Below, piece by piece: positions 26,974 to 35,523 of a stretch of 64,000 nucleotides of DNA (position 1 is its first letter; each line of letters starts with the position of its first letter). The notes under the pieces are model-generated. The model made no database searches. It saw nothing but the letters and a program-made list of their open reading frames with translations, and had not been told where the DNA came from. The position numbers and the translations under genes were made by a program. The stretch comes from [Clostridium] citroniae WAL-17108 (GTDB taxonomy: Bacteria; Bacillota; Clostridia; Lachnospirales; Lachnospiraceae), in contig NZ_JH376423.1 in NCBI RefSeq assembly GCF_000233455.1, forward strand, positions 1 through 64,000. The letters run 5' to 3'.

Positions 26974-28110
26974 TTGGAAGAAAGAAGCGGGAGCGTTCTT
27001 TCAAAACTCCCCTATACTAACAGGGGAGTAATACGGCAGGAAGAATTATCGGCACTGATAGATTGGTGTCAGATAACGGTAAAAGACATTTCTCTTGAGG
27101 AAGTCATAGAACGAGTGCTTAGAATCCCGTCCGAGCTTATGGAAGTGACAGAATATCAAAAGGGAATCGCAGGGCATGAGCTGGTGGCGGTATTTGATAA
27201 TATCAAAGTCTTAAAGCCGACAGGGAAAGCGCAGTATAACGGATTTCAGATTTTGATGAGTGGTTCGGGGTGCAGGAATTATGAGAATTTTCTGCAACTG
27301 AATGGGGAAACGTGGTTTGACTTTCTAAGGCGTGTGAACCGATACCATGTGAACTTTCCACGGCTTGATTTGGCGATTGACGACAGAAAACCTTATTTAA
27401 GTATTCCTGAATTGATACAGAGGACAAAAGAAGGGCTGTTGTCAAGCAAAATGAGAGAGGTAGATTTCCACGATTCGGGGGAAGTGAAAGAAGAAGTATA
27501 TCAAAGCAAAGGCGGGAGTCTTTATATCGGAAGTTCAGCAAGTAATTTGAGAATTGTATTTTATGAAAAGGGATATGAACAGAATCGGAAATATGGGACG
27601 GAGTTAGATGAAAACTGGAATCGGTATGAATTGAGATTCAGGCAGGAAACAGCGGTCAAGGCGGTGGAAGAATTGATACGCTGTGAAGATGTGGCAAGGC
27701 TGGCAATGGAAGTCCTCAACAGCAAAGTGCGGTTTTTGGAACAACCAAAGGATAATAAGAATTTAAGAAAAAGGCTTTACCCCACTTATGAGGCATGGGC
27801 GGAATTGATGAAAGAGATAGGAAAGGTAAGGCTGACAATAGAACCGCAGAAGAAGAACCTGCAAAGGGTGTGGGACTGGCTGGAAAGGAGTGTTGCCCCG
27901 TCGCTGAAGCTGTTTGCAGAATTGGGAAAGATAGAAAAGAAAGATTACATAGGGGATTTGATAGAAAATGGAGAAATGAACGCAACGCAGAGAAAGCTGT
28001 ATGACGATTATATAAAGGCACGTTGTTTTGACGAAAGGGGGCGAGAACATAGAAAAGGCGTTGCTGAATCTGAAAGAAGTAAGCGAGTATCTCGGTCTTG
28101 GAGAAACTAA
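26974..28110 (+). CDS. MobT/NicK-type relaxase (Rep_trans family)
   Basis: A 378-residue protein of the replication initiation factor family (Rep_trans), as Tn916 Orf20 and ICEBs1 NicK. It nicks one strand at oriT and stays bound to the 5' end by a Tyr for transfer and rolling-circle replication. Visible are LSALIDWCQITVKD, the HVNFPRLDLAIDD metal/strand motif, GSLYIGSSASNLRIVFYEKG and NRYELRFR. TTG 26974 with AAAGGGGTG upstream is the start. The oriT-like repeat lies inside its first 20 codons. No coupling ATPase is encoded nearby, unlike in complete ICEs. Confidence 0.85.
   Translation: MEERSGSVLSKLPYTNRGVIRQEELSALIDWCQITVKDISLEEVIERVLRIPSELMEVTEYQKGIAGHELVAVFDNIKVLKPTGKAQYNGFQILMSGSGCRNYENFLQLNGETWFDFLRRVNRYHVNFPRLDLAIDDRKPYLSIPELIQRTKEGLLSSKMREVDFHDSGEVKEEVYQSKGGSLYIGSSASNLRIVFYEKGYEQNRKYGTELDENWNRYELRFRQETAVKAVEELIRCEDVARLAMEVLNSKVRFLEQPKDNKNLRKRLYPTYEAWAELMKEIGKVRLTIEPQKKNLQRVWDWLERSVAPSLKLFAELGKIEKKDYIGDLIENGEMNATQRKLYDDYIKARCFDERGREHRKGVAESERSKRVSRSWRN
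27007..27028. other. Putative oriT (nick-site inverted repeat) inside the relaxase gene start
   Basis: ctcccc (27007-27012) and ggggag (27023-27028) flank tatactaaca. The half-site ctaacagggg is the conserved core of the Tn916 and ICEBs1 oriT repeats (established knowledge), and in ICEBs1 oriT likewise overlaps the 5' end of nicK. A second inverted repeat upstream (cccctgtcctc / gaggacaggg, about 26888-26937) may add regulation or a single-strand origin. Confidence 0.7.
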
Positions 28111-28246
28111 GACAAGAGAGGTGTTGAAAAATAGAAACTGCCCGTTTTCCATGAAAATCGGGTATCGGTGGTATGCCAATAAAAAATTATTGGATAAGTG
28201 GCTGGAAGAACAGCCAGAAGGGAGAGGGGGTAAATTTTTTATTTGA
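28028..28246 (+). CDS. Small excisionase-like HTH protein
   Basis: A protein of up to 72 residues with a MerR/excisionase HTH: LLNLKEVSEYLGLGETKTREV followed by a wing (IGYRWYANKKLLDKWLEE). It would direct the integrase to excise the element. The start overlaps the end of the relaxase gene in another frame. TTG 28028 is annotated, although AAAGGGGGCG a few bases later suggests initiation at a nearby non-ATG codon (for example ATA 28051). Its end is 84 bases before the integrase. Confidence 0.75.
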   Translation: MTKGGENIEKALLNLKEVSEYLGLGETKTREVLKNRNCPFSMKIGYRWYANKKLLDKWLEEQPEGRGGKFFI

Positions 28247-28330
28247 TATATGGACTGAAATTTGTTATATTAAATGAGAAATGTTCTGTAAGTGAGACTA
28301 CTTTATGCTACACGGAAAGGTGTGGTGTAA

Positions 28331-29605
28331 ATGGGTAAAAGCTTAACAGGAAAAGAGCTGGGCGCAGGATTTTATCAAAGAAAAGACGGCAAGTATTGTG
28401 GGCGTTTTTATGACCGTTTTGGTATCAGACGTTATGTTTATGGGAAAACCATTGCAGAAACAAAGGAAAAGCTGAATACCGCAATCTATGAAGATAAAAT
28501 GGAAATGAATGTTGCCGATAATACAGTAACACTAGATGAATGGTATCAAAAATGGCTGGAAATCCATAAGTATAAAGTTATTGCCCCCAGCACAAGAGTT
28601 CAGTACGAGGGTATTTATCAAAGGCATATTCAGCCAGATTTTGGGCGTATGAAATTAAAAGATATACAACCTCTGCAAATTAGAGGAAAGCTCGTAAAGC
28701 TGGATAAACAGGGTTTTGGGTACGAAACACAAAACAAGGTTCGTATTTTATTGTTGGATATGTTTGACAAGGCAGTGTTGGATAATGTAACCATGAAAAA
28801 TCCTGTTAGAGGAATTAAGGTAACTCGTGATGAGGACAAAGAGCCCCGTGTACTGACAGTAGAAGAACAATCTGCATTTTTTGATACCTGTAAAGGAACA
28901 TTTTATGACAATCTTTTTAATGTGGCAATTTCAACGGGACTTAGGCCGGGGGAATTGTACGCTCTGCAACCGCAGGACTTAGATTTTGAAAAGAAAGTGA
29001 TACATATTACGAAATCACTGTCTTATCAGAAATTTGAGGGAGATACAGGCAAGACGTTTCATATGGGAAAACCAAAAACAAAGTCAAGCTATCGTGACGT
29101 ACCTATGAACAGAAAATGTGAACTTGCATTAAAGAAACAGCTTTTGCAAAAAAGAGTTGTTGCAGGTAAAAATGGGGCGAAACCATTAAAAGGATTTGAA
29201 GATTTAATTTTTACAACAAAGTACGATACTCCACTAAACGCACAAATCTATGCGGACGCTATCAAGGCTATTGTAGAACAAATCAATCTTGTCAGAGATG
29301 ATTTGGAACAATTTGAATCTTTTTCAGGGCATTGTTTCAGACACACGTTTGCAACCAGATGTTTTGAAGCAGGGATTCAGCCTAAAACCGTTCAGAAGTA
29401 TTTAGGTCATGCAACCTTACAGATGACAATGGACTTATATACTCATGTGCTGGAAACACATTTATCAGATGAAATGGACAAACTGGATAACAGGTTAGAA
29501 GCAATCGAATTATCCAGTGACAGCATAGTAGAAGAACGGTATCAAAAAGAGCGTGAAGAAAGGGATAATATCATCTCGTGTGAGAAGCTGATACGCATAG
29601 GATAG
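28331..29605 (+). CDS. Tn916-type tyrosine integrase
   Basis: A 424-residue recombinase. N-terminal AP2-like arm-binding domain (GKELGAGFYQRKDGKYCGRF, about 7-26) binds the gggagtac repeats; a SAM-like core-binding domain follows; the catalytic domain shows STGLRPGELYAL (Arg), GHCFRHTFATRC (H-x-x-R) and LGHATLQMTMDLYTH with the nucleophile Tyr. It lies at the right end next to the attachment site in metA. ATG 28331 follows GGAAAGGTGTGG. Confidence 0.93.
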   Translation: MGKSLTGKELGAGFYQRKDGKYCGRFYDRFGIRRYVYGKTIAETKEKLNTAIYEDKMEMNVADNTVTLDEWYQKWLEIHKYKVIAPSTRVQYEGIYQRHIQPDFGRMKLKDIQPLQIRGKLVKLDKQGFGYETQNKVRILLLDMFDKAVLDNVTMKNPVRGIKVTRDEDKEPRVLTVEEQSAFFDTCKGTFYDNLFNVAISTGLRPGELYALQPQDLDFEKKVIHITKSLSYQKFEGDTGKTFHMGKPKTKSSYRDVPMNRKCELALKKQLLQKRVVAGKNGAKPLKGFEDLIFTTKYDTPLNAQIYADAIKAIVEQINLVRDDLEQFESFSGHCFRHTFATRCFEAGIQPKTVQKYLGHATLQMTMDLYTHVLETHLSDEMDKLDNRLEAIELSSDSIVEERYQKEREERDNIISCEKLIRIG

Positions 29606-29606
29606 A

Positions 29607-29701
29607 GGGAGTAAAAAGGGAGTACGGTAAAAGCATATGGGAGTGCAGAGAGCAAAAAACAGCGTAAATATAAGGGATTTGAGATAATTCTTTGTACTCC
29701 C
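29607..29701. repeat. Right-end arm-type repeats (gggagtac)
   Basis: Copies at 29607-29615 (gggagtaaa), 29618-29625 (gggagtac) and 29639-29647 (gggagtgca), plus one inverted copy at 29691-29701 (tttgtactccc). Together with three left-end copies they form an arm-site set flanking the element. Confidence 0.65.
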
Positions 29702-29710
29702 TGAAAGTTT

Positions 29711-29758
29711 TACTATGTGTATCAGACAACGCCTTATGTGTTGGATGAGGAGGAGTGA
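29711..29758 (+). pseudogene. Displaced 3' end of metA
   Basis: Reading from 29711 gives YYVYQTTPYVLDEEE and a stop (TGA 29756-29758), which aligns with the YYVYQATPYDL end of the intact metA. It has no start or upstream coding part. It is best read as the original chromosomal 3' end of metA, cut off by integration of the element. Confidence 0.8.
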
Positions 29759-30221
29759 AGGCTATACCTGCCATAAGCTTTTGGGAAAGAGTTCAAGGAT
29801 AACTGCCTATACTGCAACTGGGGAACCTGTTCGCGGTGTGATGGCTCGGGTCGAGTGTCTTATTAAGTCAAAATTCAGTAGGCTCTGTTTGACACAAACA
29901 AAAAAATAAAAGCAGGATGACTGAGAAAATGGTTTCAGTCATCCTGTTTTAATATTCCAGTTTGTAGTGGAGTCAGATGAAGATTATAATGATATAGATC
30001 GATTTATCAATGAAAAGCTGTTTTGCGTATCTGGTGATTTAGAAGTACTCACTGCTGAGGTTCTATTGGCTATGGACGGCGAAAGTGATATTTTAGAAAT
30101 AAAAGGTAACAAAACAAACGAGAGCTTGCGGAGTAATGCATGGGATAGAAAATCTGATCTTAAAAAGAAAAATATAAGCAATAATCCTGCTAGACAAAAT
30201 AATTATAAAATATGGATCATA
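29759..30221. other. Gap with a possible gene remnant
   Basis: The stretch contains a terminator (29913-29950) and, in the frame of the downstream HTH gene, a non-random-looking acidic peptide from about 29958 (VESDEDYNDIDRFINEKLF, then LTAEVLLAMDG). It has no good ribosome site and runs through a promoter, so I treat it as a possible remnant and not as the true N-terminus of the next gene. Confidence 0.4.
29913..29950. terminator. Strong intrinsic terminator behind the metA remnant
   Basis: caggatgactgaga (from 29913) pairs with tttcagtcatcctg (to 29946) around a short loop, followed by tttt; the preceding A-run makes it usable on both strands. It is probably the original metA terminator. 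Confidence 0.75.
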
Positions 30222-30250
30222 TTGAGATATTATTCCAAACATAGTATAAT
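30222..30250 (+). promoter_or_regulatory. Promoter of the HTH/kinase locus
   Basis: TTGAGA (30222-30227), a 17-base spacer and TATAAT (30245-30250), giving a leader of about 105 bases before the ATG at 30363. It supports the chosen start of that gene. Confidence 0.6.
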
Positions 30251-30362
30251 CATAGTCAGACTTAAGCGTGAACAGAGCGGGAAAATACAGTTTTCAGGCT
30301 GGAAATGCGATACAATCATTTCATCACAAAAATTTATTGATCAACATAACCAAGGAGAAACT

Positions 30363-31736
30363 ATGGAAAACGCCAGTGATATGACACGTATTTCAAGGTG
30401 TAACAAATCAAAGATCCAGCGGTTTGATCTGTCGCCCCGGGAAGTGATCGATTTCCTGGACCATGGAGCCATTTACAGAACATTTTCTGATGTATTGACC
30501 AAGGTTTATCCCGGCAATGACCTGCAAAAGGTGCTGGTTGGCCAACTGGAGGAAATAACCGGAAAAAAGCGGGACAGCGTTACACGCAATGTAAAGAATT
30601 GGATCAAGGGATGCAATGAACCCAGCCGGGAAAGTTTATTTCAGATTTGTTTTGCACTGCGCCTTGATGAGCAGCAGGCATACCGGCTGCTGGCCAGTTC
30701 CTCGGATACGGGTATTCACTATCGAAATCCAGTGGAACTGATTTATGCATTCTGTCTGAAAACCGGAAGGACTTATAAGGAGGCACAAAGATTAAAGGAG
30801 GAGTTGATCCCCATTTATGAGGCTGAGAGGGCATTGGCAAAGCAGTCTGAAGCAAGGGAGGAAGTCCGGGAACAGACAGCGGTGCATACCTTATACATGA
30901 AAGATGAGTTCAGTGAACGGGTGGAGACAGAGGAAGAACTCCGCGCCTTTTTCATTGACCACGGCAAAATGCTGGGAATCCTTCATAATACGGCATATGA
31001 GGAATTTATGAAAATGCTTGGCCGGCTGCAGGATCCGGATGAGGGGTTTGAGGATGATTCCTTTGACTTTATGAAAAAGCACAAAGATGAGTTTGACGAG
31101 ACTTCTCTGAACAGATTGGCGGAGAGGGAGGAAGGCTTAAGAAAACAGTCCATCAAGGCAGTGGTTGAAGAATTTATGCAAATGCATGTTCCGGTGAGAA
31201 CGGAGAGTAAATCGGAGAAAAAACAGGCGAAAAGGCAGGAGCGGGATTATGTTTATCTGCAGCAGGTGATCAAGGACAGCTGGCCCAGCGAAGATATCCT
31301 TTATAAAATGATATCCAGGGAAAATGACGTGAGCCGCAAGGTACTCCTGCTGCTGTTTTTGCTGACCGAAGAGTTTGAAGCAGAGGAAATGGAAACTTCC
31401 GATATGGGATCAGGGATGGATGATCTGTATTTTGAGAGGATTGAGAGTGAAGACGGAGGCGAGCGCATGGAAGCACGTCTTCATCTGATGAATCTGTTTC
31501 TTGACAGGTTCGGTATGAACCGGCTGGATCCGGGAAATGCCTTTGACTGTCTTGTTCTGTACGCGCTTCGGGCCAGCTACAGCGGAGGCGAAGGAGATCC
31601 CATGAGCAGCCGGCTGAAGCAGACCCTGGAACTGTTATTTCCGGAACATGGGGCGGACCGGAACATGGGTATGGACCGGAATATGAATGTGGACTGTAAC
31701 ATGGATGCGGACCGGAAAACGGAAGCGGATATCTGA
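30363..31736 (+). CDS. HTH protein paired with the kinase-NTPase gene
   Basis: A 457-residue cytosolic protein of no family I can name. Residues about 20-120 look like an XRE-type DNA-binding region (KVLVGQLEEITGKKRDSVTR, then NWIKGCNEPSRESLFQICFAL). Middle and C-terminal parts are helical and charged, with EAERALAKQSEAREEVREQ and a long KKQAKRQERDY helix. The last 30 residues are a Met/Asp/Arg/Asn repeat (DRNMGMDRNMN). ATG 30363 has AAGGAG eight bases upstream; the open frame to 29967 runs across the promoter. The kinase gene follows after 66 bases, so the pair is likely an operon. Confidence 0.7.
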   Translation: MENASDMTRISRCNKSKIQRFDLSPREVIDFLDHGAIYRTFSDVLTKVYPGNDLQKVLVGQLEEITGKKRDSVTRNVKNWIKGCNEPSRESLFQICFALRLDEQQAYRLLASSSDTGIHYRNPVELIYAFCLKTGRTYKEAQRLKEELIPIYEAERALAKQSEAREEVREQTAVHTLYMKDEFSERVETEEELRAFFIDHGKMLGILHNTAYEEFMKMLGRLQDPDEGFEDDSFDFMKKHKDEFDETSLNRLAEREEGLRKQSIKAVVEEFMQMHVPVRTESKSEKKQAKRQERDYVYLQQVIKDSWPSEDILYKMISRENDVSRKVLLLLFLLTEEFEAEEMETSDMGSGMDDLYFERIESEDGGERMEARLHLMNLFLDRFGMNRLDPGNAFDCLVLYALRASYSGGEGDPMSSRLKQTLELLFPEHGADRNMGMDRNMNVDCNMDADRKTEADI

Positions 31737-31802
31737 TGATCCCCTGATATACTTATAACGGAAGTCAGCAAGAGCATTGCGGGAGAAAGGCGGAACGGAT
31801 GG

Positions 31803-34800
31803 ATGGCGTACACAAGGACGTTTCGGAAAGACGGTGAGGTTCTCTATCTTGGAGAAAACGCATATCGGATTTTAGGTATTGCCGGTTATGGCGGCAGTTC
31901 TGTGGTGTACTACGCTGCATACCGGGATGGGCTGAACACGGATCAGGAACACCGTGTTCTGATCAAAGAGCTGTATCCCTATGATCCCAGAGGGCATATT
32001 TATCGGAATGAGGAGGGCGAGATCTGCTGGACGGAGGAGGCAGGGCAGAAGATCGAACACAGCAGGAAGTGCTTTCGCCTGGGCAATCAGGTCAATCTGG
32101 AACTTTTGGAAAAGCTCCCGTCCCAGATATCCGGTAATCATAACTCCTATGAGGCATACGGCACCTATTATTCCGTACTGACGGTTCACGGGGGAGTGAT
32201 ACTTGAGGATCTGCTAAGTGGGGAGGAACCCGCCAAAACCCTTCGGCAGGCAGCTGTCATCACCATAAAGATTCTGGATGCGCTGAGGGGATTGCATCAG
32301 AATGGACTGCTTCATCTGGACATCAGCCCTGACAATATCCTGCTCCTTCCGGAACAGGCAATGCTGATTGACTACAACAGTGTCCTTAGACGGTCGGACA
32401 TAGAAGCATGTGAGTTTTTGTTTGCCGGGAAGGCGGGATATGTGGCTCCGGAGGTCCTTGAAGAAGATGTGTCATCCATCGACTATTCCTCAGACCTTTA
32501 CTCTGTGTGCGCGGTGTTTTACCGGATGCTCACCAAAGATGGGATGACGGACCGGGAGATGGATCCCAGGCATATGCAGAAAAAGCTTTGTTCCGGGTTG
32601 GAGATCTTTTGTGGCGAACCTCAGTCTGCCGTTTCCAAAGCGATTCAGATCCTGCTGCGCGGGCTGCAGGTTTTATCAAGAAAACGATACGCGGATATTG
32701 ATTCCTTAAAGCGGGATTTGGAGGAACTGGTTGAGCGCATTGACGGGAAAGGCATTTCCAACAGCGCCCTTTGGGAAAGCAGCAGGACCTTATACCGCCG
32801 GACAGGGGATATGGATCATGTTTACCTTCCCCAGAACATTTCCATATCGGATTTTGGGGAGGTTACGCTGCGTGAACTGTACGATTATCTGAAAGAGGGA
32901 CATAATGTTCTTTTAAAGGGACCGGGTGGAATGGGAAAGACCAGTCTGCTGAAAGAACTTTGGGGAATGCATGTGGAAAGCTACCGGGCAAATGCTCCTG
33001 TGGTTTACTACATTTCGCTGAAAGACTATCAGGAGACCCAGGGTGAGTCCTGCTTTATCCGCAAATATTTTTTAAGGCAGCTGTGTTTTTCCGAAGGGCA
33101 GCCGGATACAGAGGATGCACTCCATGAACTGGAGCGGATCTTTGACCAACGGGCCGGTTTGGATGCAGGGGTGATCCTGCTGTTAGACGGCCTGAATGAA
33201 GCGGGAAGCAATCGGGAAAAACTGCTGAGGGAAATCGAGGGCCTGGGTGATAAACCGGGTGTGGGCGTATTGGTGACAGAGAGAACGGAAGAAGTTCTGG
33301 AATATGGGCTTACAATGTTCCAGTCTGCCCAACTGCTCCCCTTGCCATCACAGACAGTTAGAAATGAATTAGAAAAATATGGAATACCACTTCCGGAAAA
33401 GACAAACCTGAGAGAACTTTTGTCCAATCCCATGATGCTGGATCTTTACAAGAGCATTATTTCCATGGAAAAGGATAACCGGACCCATGTGGCATCAGAC
33501 AGGAGCATCCGCAGTGCAGATGACTTGGTACGTCTGTATATGGAGAATCTTTGTACTACCCAGCTGCGGATCGATGCGGGAAATGAATCCATGCAGCTGT
33601 GCCATAAGTATATTTTGGTGCATCTTCTGCCCGCCATTGCCCTGGCCATGACGCGAAAGAAGCGCACTCTTTTGTCATTTGACCAGATGTATCAGATCCT
33701 GAGGCAGAATTACGGAAATCTGAGGAAGATTGGGTTCGGAAAGAAATTTAAGGATTACCTTGGGAAATCCCGCATGATGCTGGGCAGCTTAAGCGAGATG
33801 GAATGGTTTGATTTTGCAGTGGCGGAACAGCTTGACGGAAATCTGGGGCTTGTAACAAAAAACAGCAATGGATATTATGGATTGATCCATGATGATTTTC
33901 AGCATTATCTGGCCAAATGCGGGAGGGACAATGAAAAAAGGCTCCATAGCCTGAGATTGCCGGTGGCCATTGGCCTTACGGTTTGCCTGGCGGCCCTGGA
34001 TTTTGTTGGGATCGGCCGCATCCTGCCGGGGAAAGGACATGATCCGGCAGCAGGTGCGGTAACGGAATACTACCATGATATAAAAGAAGTCTATGATGTT
34101 CCCAAGGGGATACATCCGGTAACAGAGGATGATCTGCCGCAGATGAGTTCATATTGGGCCATCCGGACCAATGAAAGTAAAACCATATTTGGAAAACGAT
34201 TCACCAAGGGGCTGGGGACAGGATCCTTCCTGTGGGCCACAGATGTCGCGGACATTGAAATCTTTTATGATGATCCGCTGTATTACAATGGGGAGACCAC
34301 TTACCGGTCGGCAGATATCCTTTCTTCATCCGGCTATGTTACCTATTCCTACGGAAAGGATTTCTATGAATCTGCGGAAGGGGCTTACCGGGTGATCAGC
34401 TGTACGGGAAGTGAATCCCCGGACAATCTTCCCTTTGGAAATGTGAACGCATACTATGAGGATTACGGTGAACTGGGAAAAGATATTGTACGCATAAAGG
34501 AATACTATACCCAGGAGGGATACATACATTACAATATGTTTCTCAACAGTTTTACGGATGCGGACAGCTACAGCAAGGATGAGAACGGGATTTCCGGCCT
34601 GGAGTTTGAGTACAATGAACTTGGGATCAGGACGGCCCAGTATTACCTGGACCAGGACAGAAAAAGAGTTTCCAGGCAGGGGGTATACAAGGTTGAGTAT
34701 GTATATGATGAAAGCGGAAACCTGGTGGAAAGCACATACAGGGATAAGGAAAATTCCCTGGTCCAGGGGCGGGAAGGATGGGCCCGGGTAAAACTTAGCT

Positions 34801-35402
34801 ATGACCAGTGGCATAACAGGACCGGTTTGTGGTTTTATGACAGGGCCGGAAATCCTGCAAAGGGACCGGAGGGAGCGGAGCATCTGGAATTTGTGTTTAA
34901 TAAGGGCAATGTGACAAACGTGTCCTATTTTGATGGAAATGGAAATCTTCAGAAAAATACCAACGGATACGCTGTTGAGGAACGGTTTTACGACCATGGG
35001 TATTCTGTGAGACAAAGGTTTCTGGATAAAACAGGGAAGCCTTGTAAGCATGCTTTTGGCTTTGGGGAGCGCACTCTGGAATTGGGTTATGACGAGGAAA
35101 CAGATACGTATAAACCGCTGACGGTCCGTTACCTGGATCTGGATGGGTCCATGTGCATGAATGCAAACGGCTTTGCAGGGATCTGCTATGAGTATACTCA
35201 GGATGGGATCCTTTGCAGGATCACCATGATAGATGTCCAGGAAAAACCATGCAGTTCATCAGATGGGTATGCCGTAATAGAAGGAAAAGACCCCATTGAG
35301 GATGGCGGATTTCGGTCGATCATCTGTTATGATGAGAATGGAAGGGAGGTTGAAAGAATGGACTCCACAACCTATGATGGGGTATACCTGAAGTGGAGAT
35401 AG
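31803..35402 (+). CDS. Ser/Thr kinase - NACHT-like NTPase - membrane - repeat fusion protein
   Basis: A 1199-residue multidomain protein. Residues 20-310 are a Hanks-type kinase: glycine loop GYGGSS (about 28), Lys in VLIKEL (about 55), catalytic loop HLDISPDN (171-178) and a DYN in place of DFG (about 190). Residues about 360-640 are a P-loop NTPase of NACHT/STAND type, with Walker A GPGGMGKTS (about 373) and Walker B LLLDGLNE (about 460). One hydrophobic segment (about 719-740) is followed by some 450 residues with YD-like repeats (YDESGNLVEST, FDGNGNLQKN, LDLDGSMCMNANG), presumably outside the cell. No homolog is named with confidence; the parts are clear, the whole is unusual. Confidence 0.8.
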   Translation: MAYTRTFRKDGEVLYLGENAYRILGIAGYGGSSVVYYAAYRDGLNTDQEHRVLIKELYPYDPRGHIYRNEEGEICWTEEAGQKIEHSRKCFRLGNQVNLELLEKLPSQISGNHNSYEAYGTYYSVLTVHGGVILEDLLSGEEPAKTLRQAAVITIKILDALRGLHQNGLLHLDISPDNILLLPEQAMLIDYNSVLRRSDIEACEFLFAGKAGYVAPEVLEEDVSSIDYSSDLYSVCAVFYRMLTKDGMTDREMDPRHMQKKLCSGLEIFCGEPQSAVSKAIQILLRGLQVLSRKRYADIDSLKRDLEELVERIDGKGISNSALWESSRTLYRRTGDMDHVYLPQNISISDFGEVTLRELYDYLKEGHNVLLKGPGGMGKTSLLKELWGMHVESYRANAPVVYYISLKDYQETQGESCFIRKYFLRQLCFSEGQPDTEDALHELERIFDQRAGLDAGVILLLDGLNEAGSNREKLLREIEGLGDKPGVGVLVTERTEEVLEYGLTMFQSAQLLPLPSQTVRNELEKYGIPLPEKTNLRELLSNPMMLDLYKSIISMEKDNRTHVASDRSIRSADDLVRLYMENLCTTQLRIDAGNESMQLCHKYILVHLLPAIALAMTRKKRTLLSFDQMYQILRQNYGNLRKIGFGKKFKDYLGKSRMMLGSLSEMEWFDFAVAEQLDGNLGLVTKNSNGYYGLIHDDFQHYLAKCGRDNEKRLHSLRLPVAIGLTVCLAALDFVGIGRILPGKGHDPAAGAVTEYYHDIKEVYDVPKGIHPVTEDDLPQMSSYWAIRTNESKTIFGKRFTKGLGTGSFLWATDVADIEIFYDDPLYYNGETTYRSADILSSSGYVTYSYGKDFYESAEGAYRVISCTGSESPDNLPFGNVNAYYEDYGELGKDIVRIKEYYTQEGYIHYNMFLNSFTDADSYSKDENGISGLEFEYNELGIRTAQYYLDQDRKRVSRQGVYKVEYVYDESGNLVESTYRDKENSLVQGREGWARVKLSYDQWHNRTGLWFYDRAGNPAKGPEGAEHLEFVFNKGNVTNVSYFDGNGNLQKNTNGYAVEERFYDHGYSVRQRFLDKTGKPCKHAFGFGERTLELGYDEETDTYKPLTVRYLDLDGSMCMNANGFAGICYEYTQDGILCRITMIDVQEKPCSSSDGYAVIEGKDPIEDGGFRSIICYDENGREVERMDSTTYDGVYLKWR

Positions 35403-35430
35403 ACAAAAGCATATTATTTAATGTAAAAAG

Positions 35431-35475
35431 AACAGCAAGATCCAACGGATGAAACAGTTGGTGCTTGCTGTTTTT
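35431..35475 (+). terminator. Intrinsic terminator after the kinase-NTPase gene
   Basis: aacagcaag-tccaac pairs with gttgg-cttgctgtt, followed by ttttg. It closes the two-gene locus. Confidence 0.75.
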
Positions 35476-35523
35476 GTATGCTTGGAATGCTGATCGCGTA
35501 TAGAGCCATGTTTGGTTCTGGGA

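Larger units (their letters stand above)
23634..29712 (+). mobile_element. About 6-kb integrative mobilizable element in the 3' end of metA
   Basis: Both borders carry a version of the metA 3' end: 23634 onward (in the intact gene) and 29711-29758 (displaced remnant). Between them are an integrase and excisionase-like gene at the right end, a MobT/NicK-type relaxase with an oriT-like repeat, a repressor with operators and two cargo genes. Repeats of gggagtac lie inside both ends. No coupling protein or type IV secretion genes are present, so it would need a helper for conjugation. DNA is visibly more AT-rich than the flanks. Exact crossover bases cannot be set because the two metA ends differ. 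Confidence 0.8.

Noticed and set aside
29967..30362. Longer N-terminus for the HTH protein
   Set aside because: It runs across a good -35/-10 pair and lacks a ribosome site, while ATG 30363 has AAGGAG. The acidic part may still be a gene remnant.
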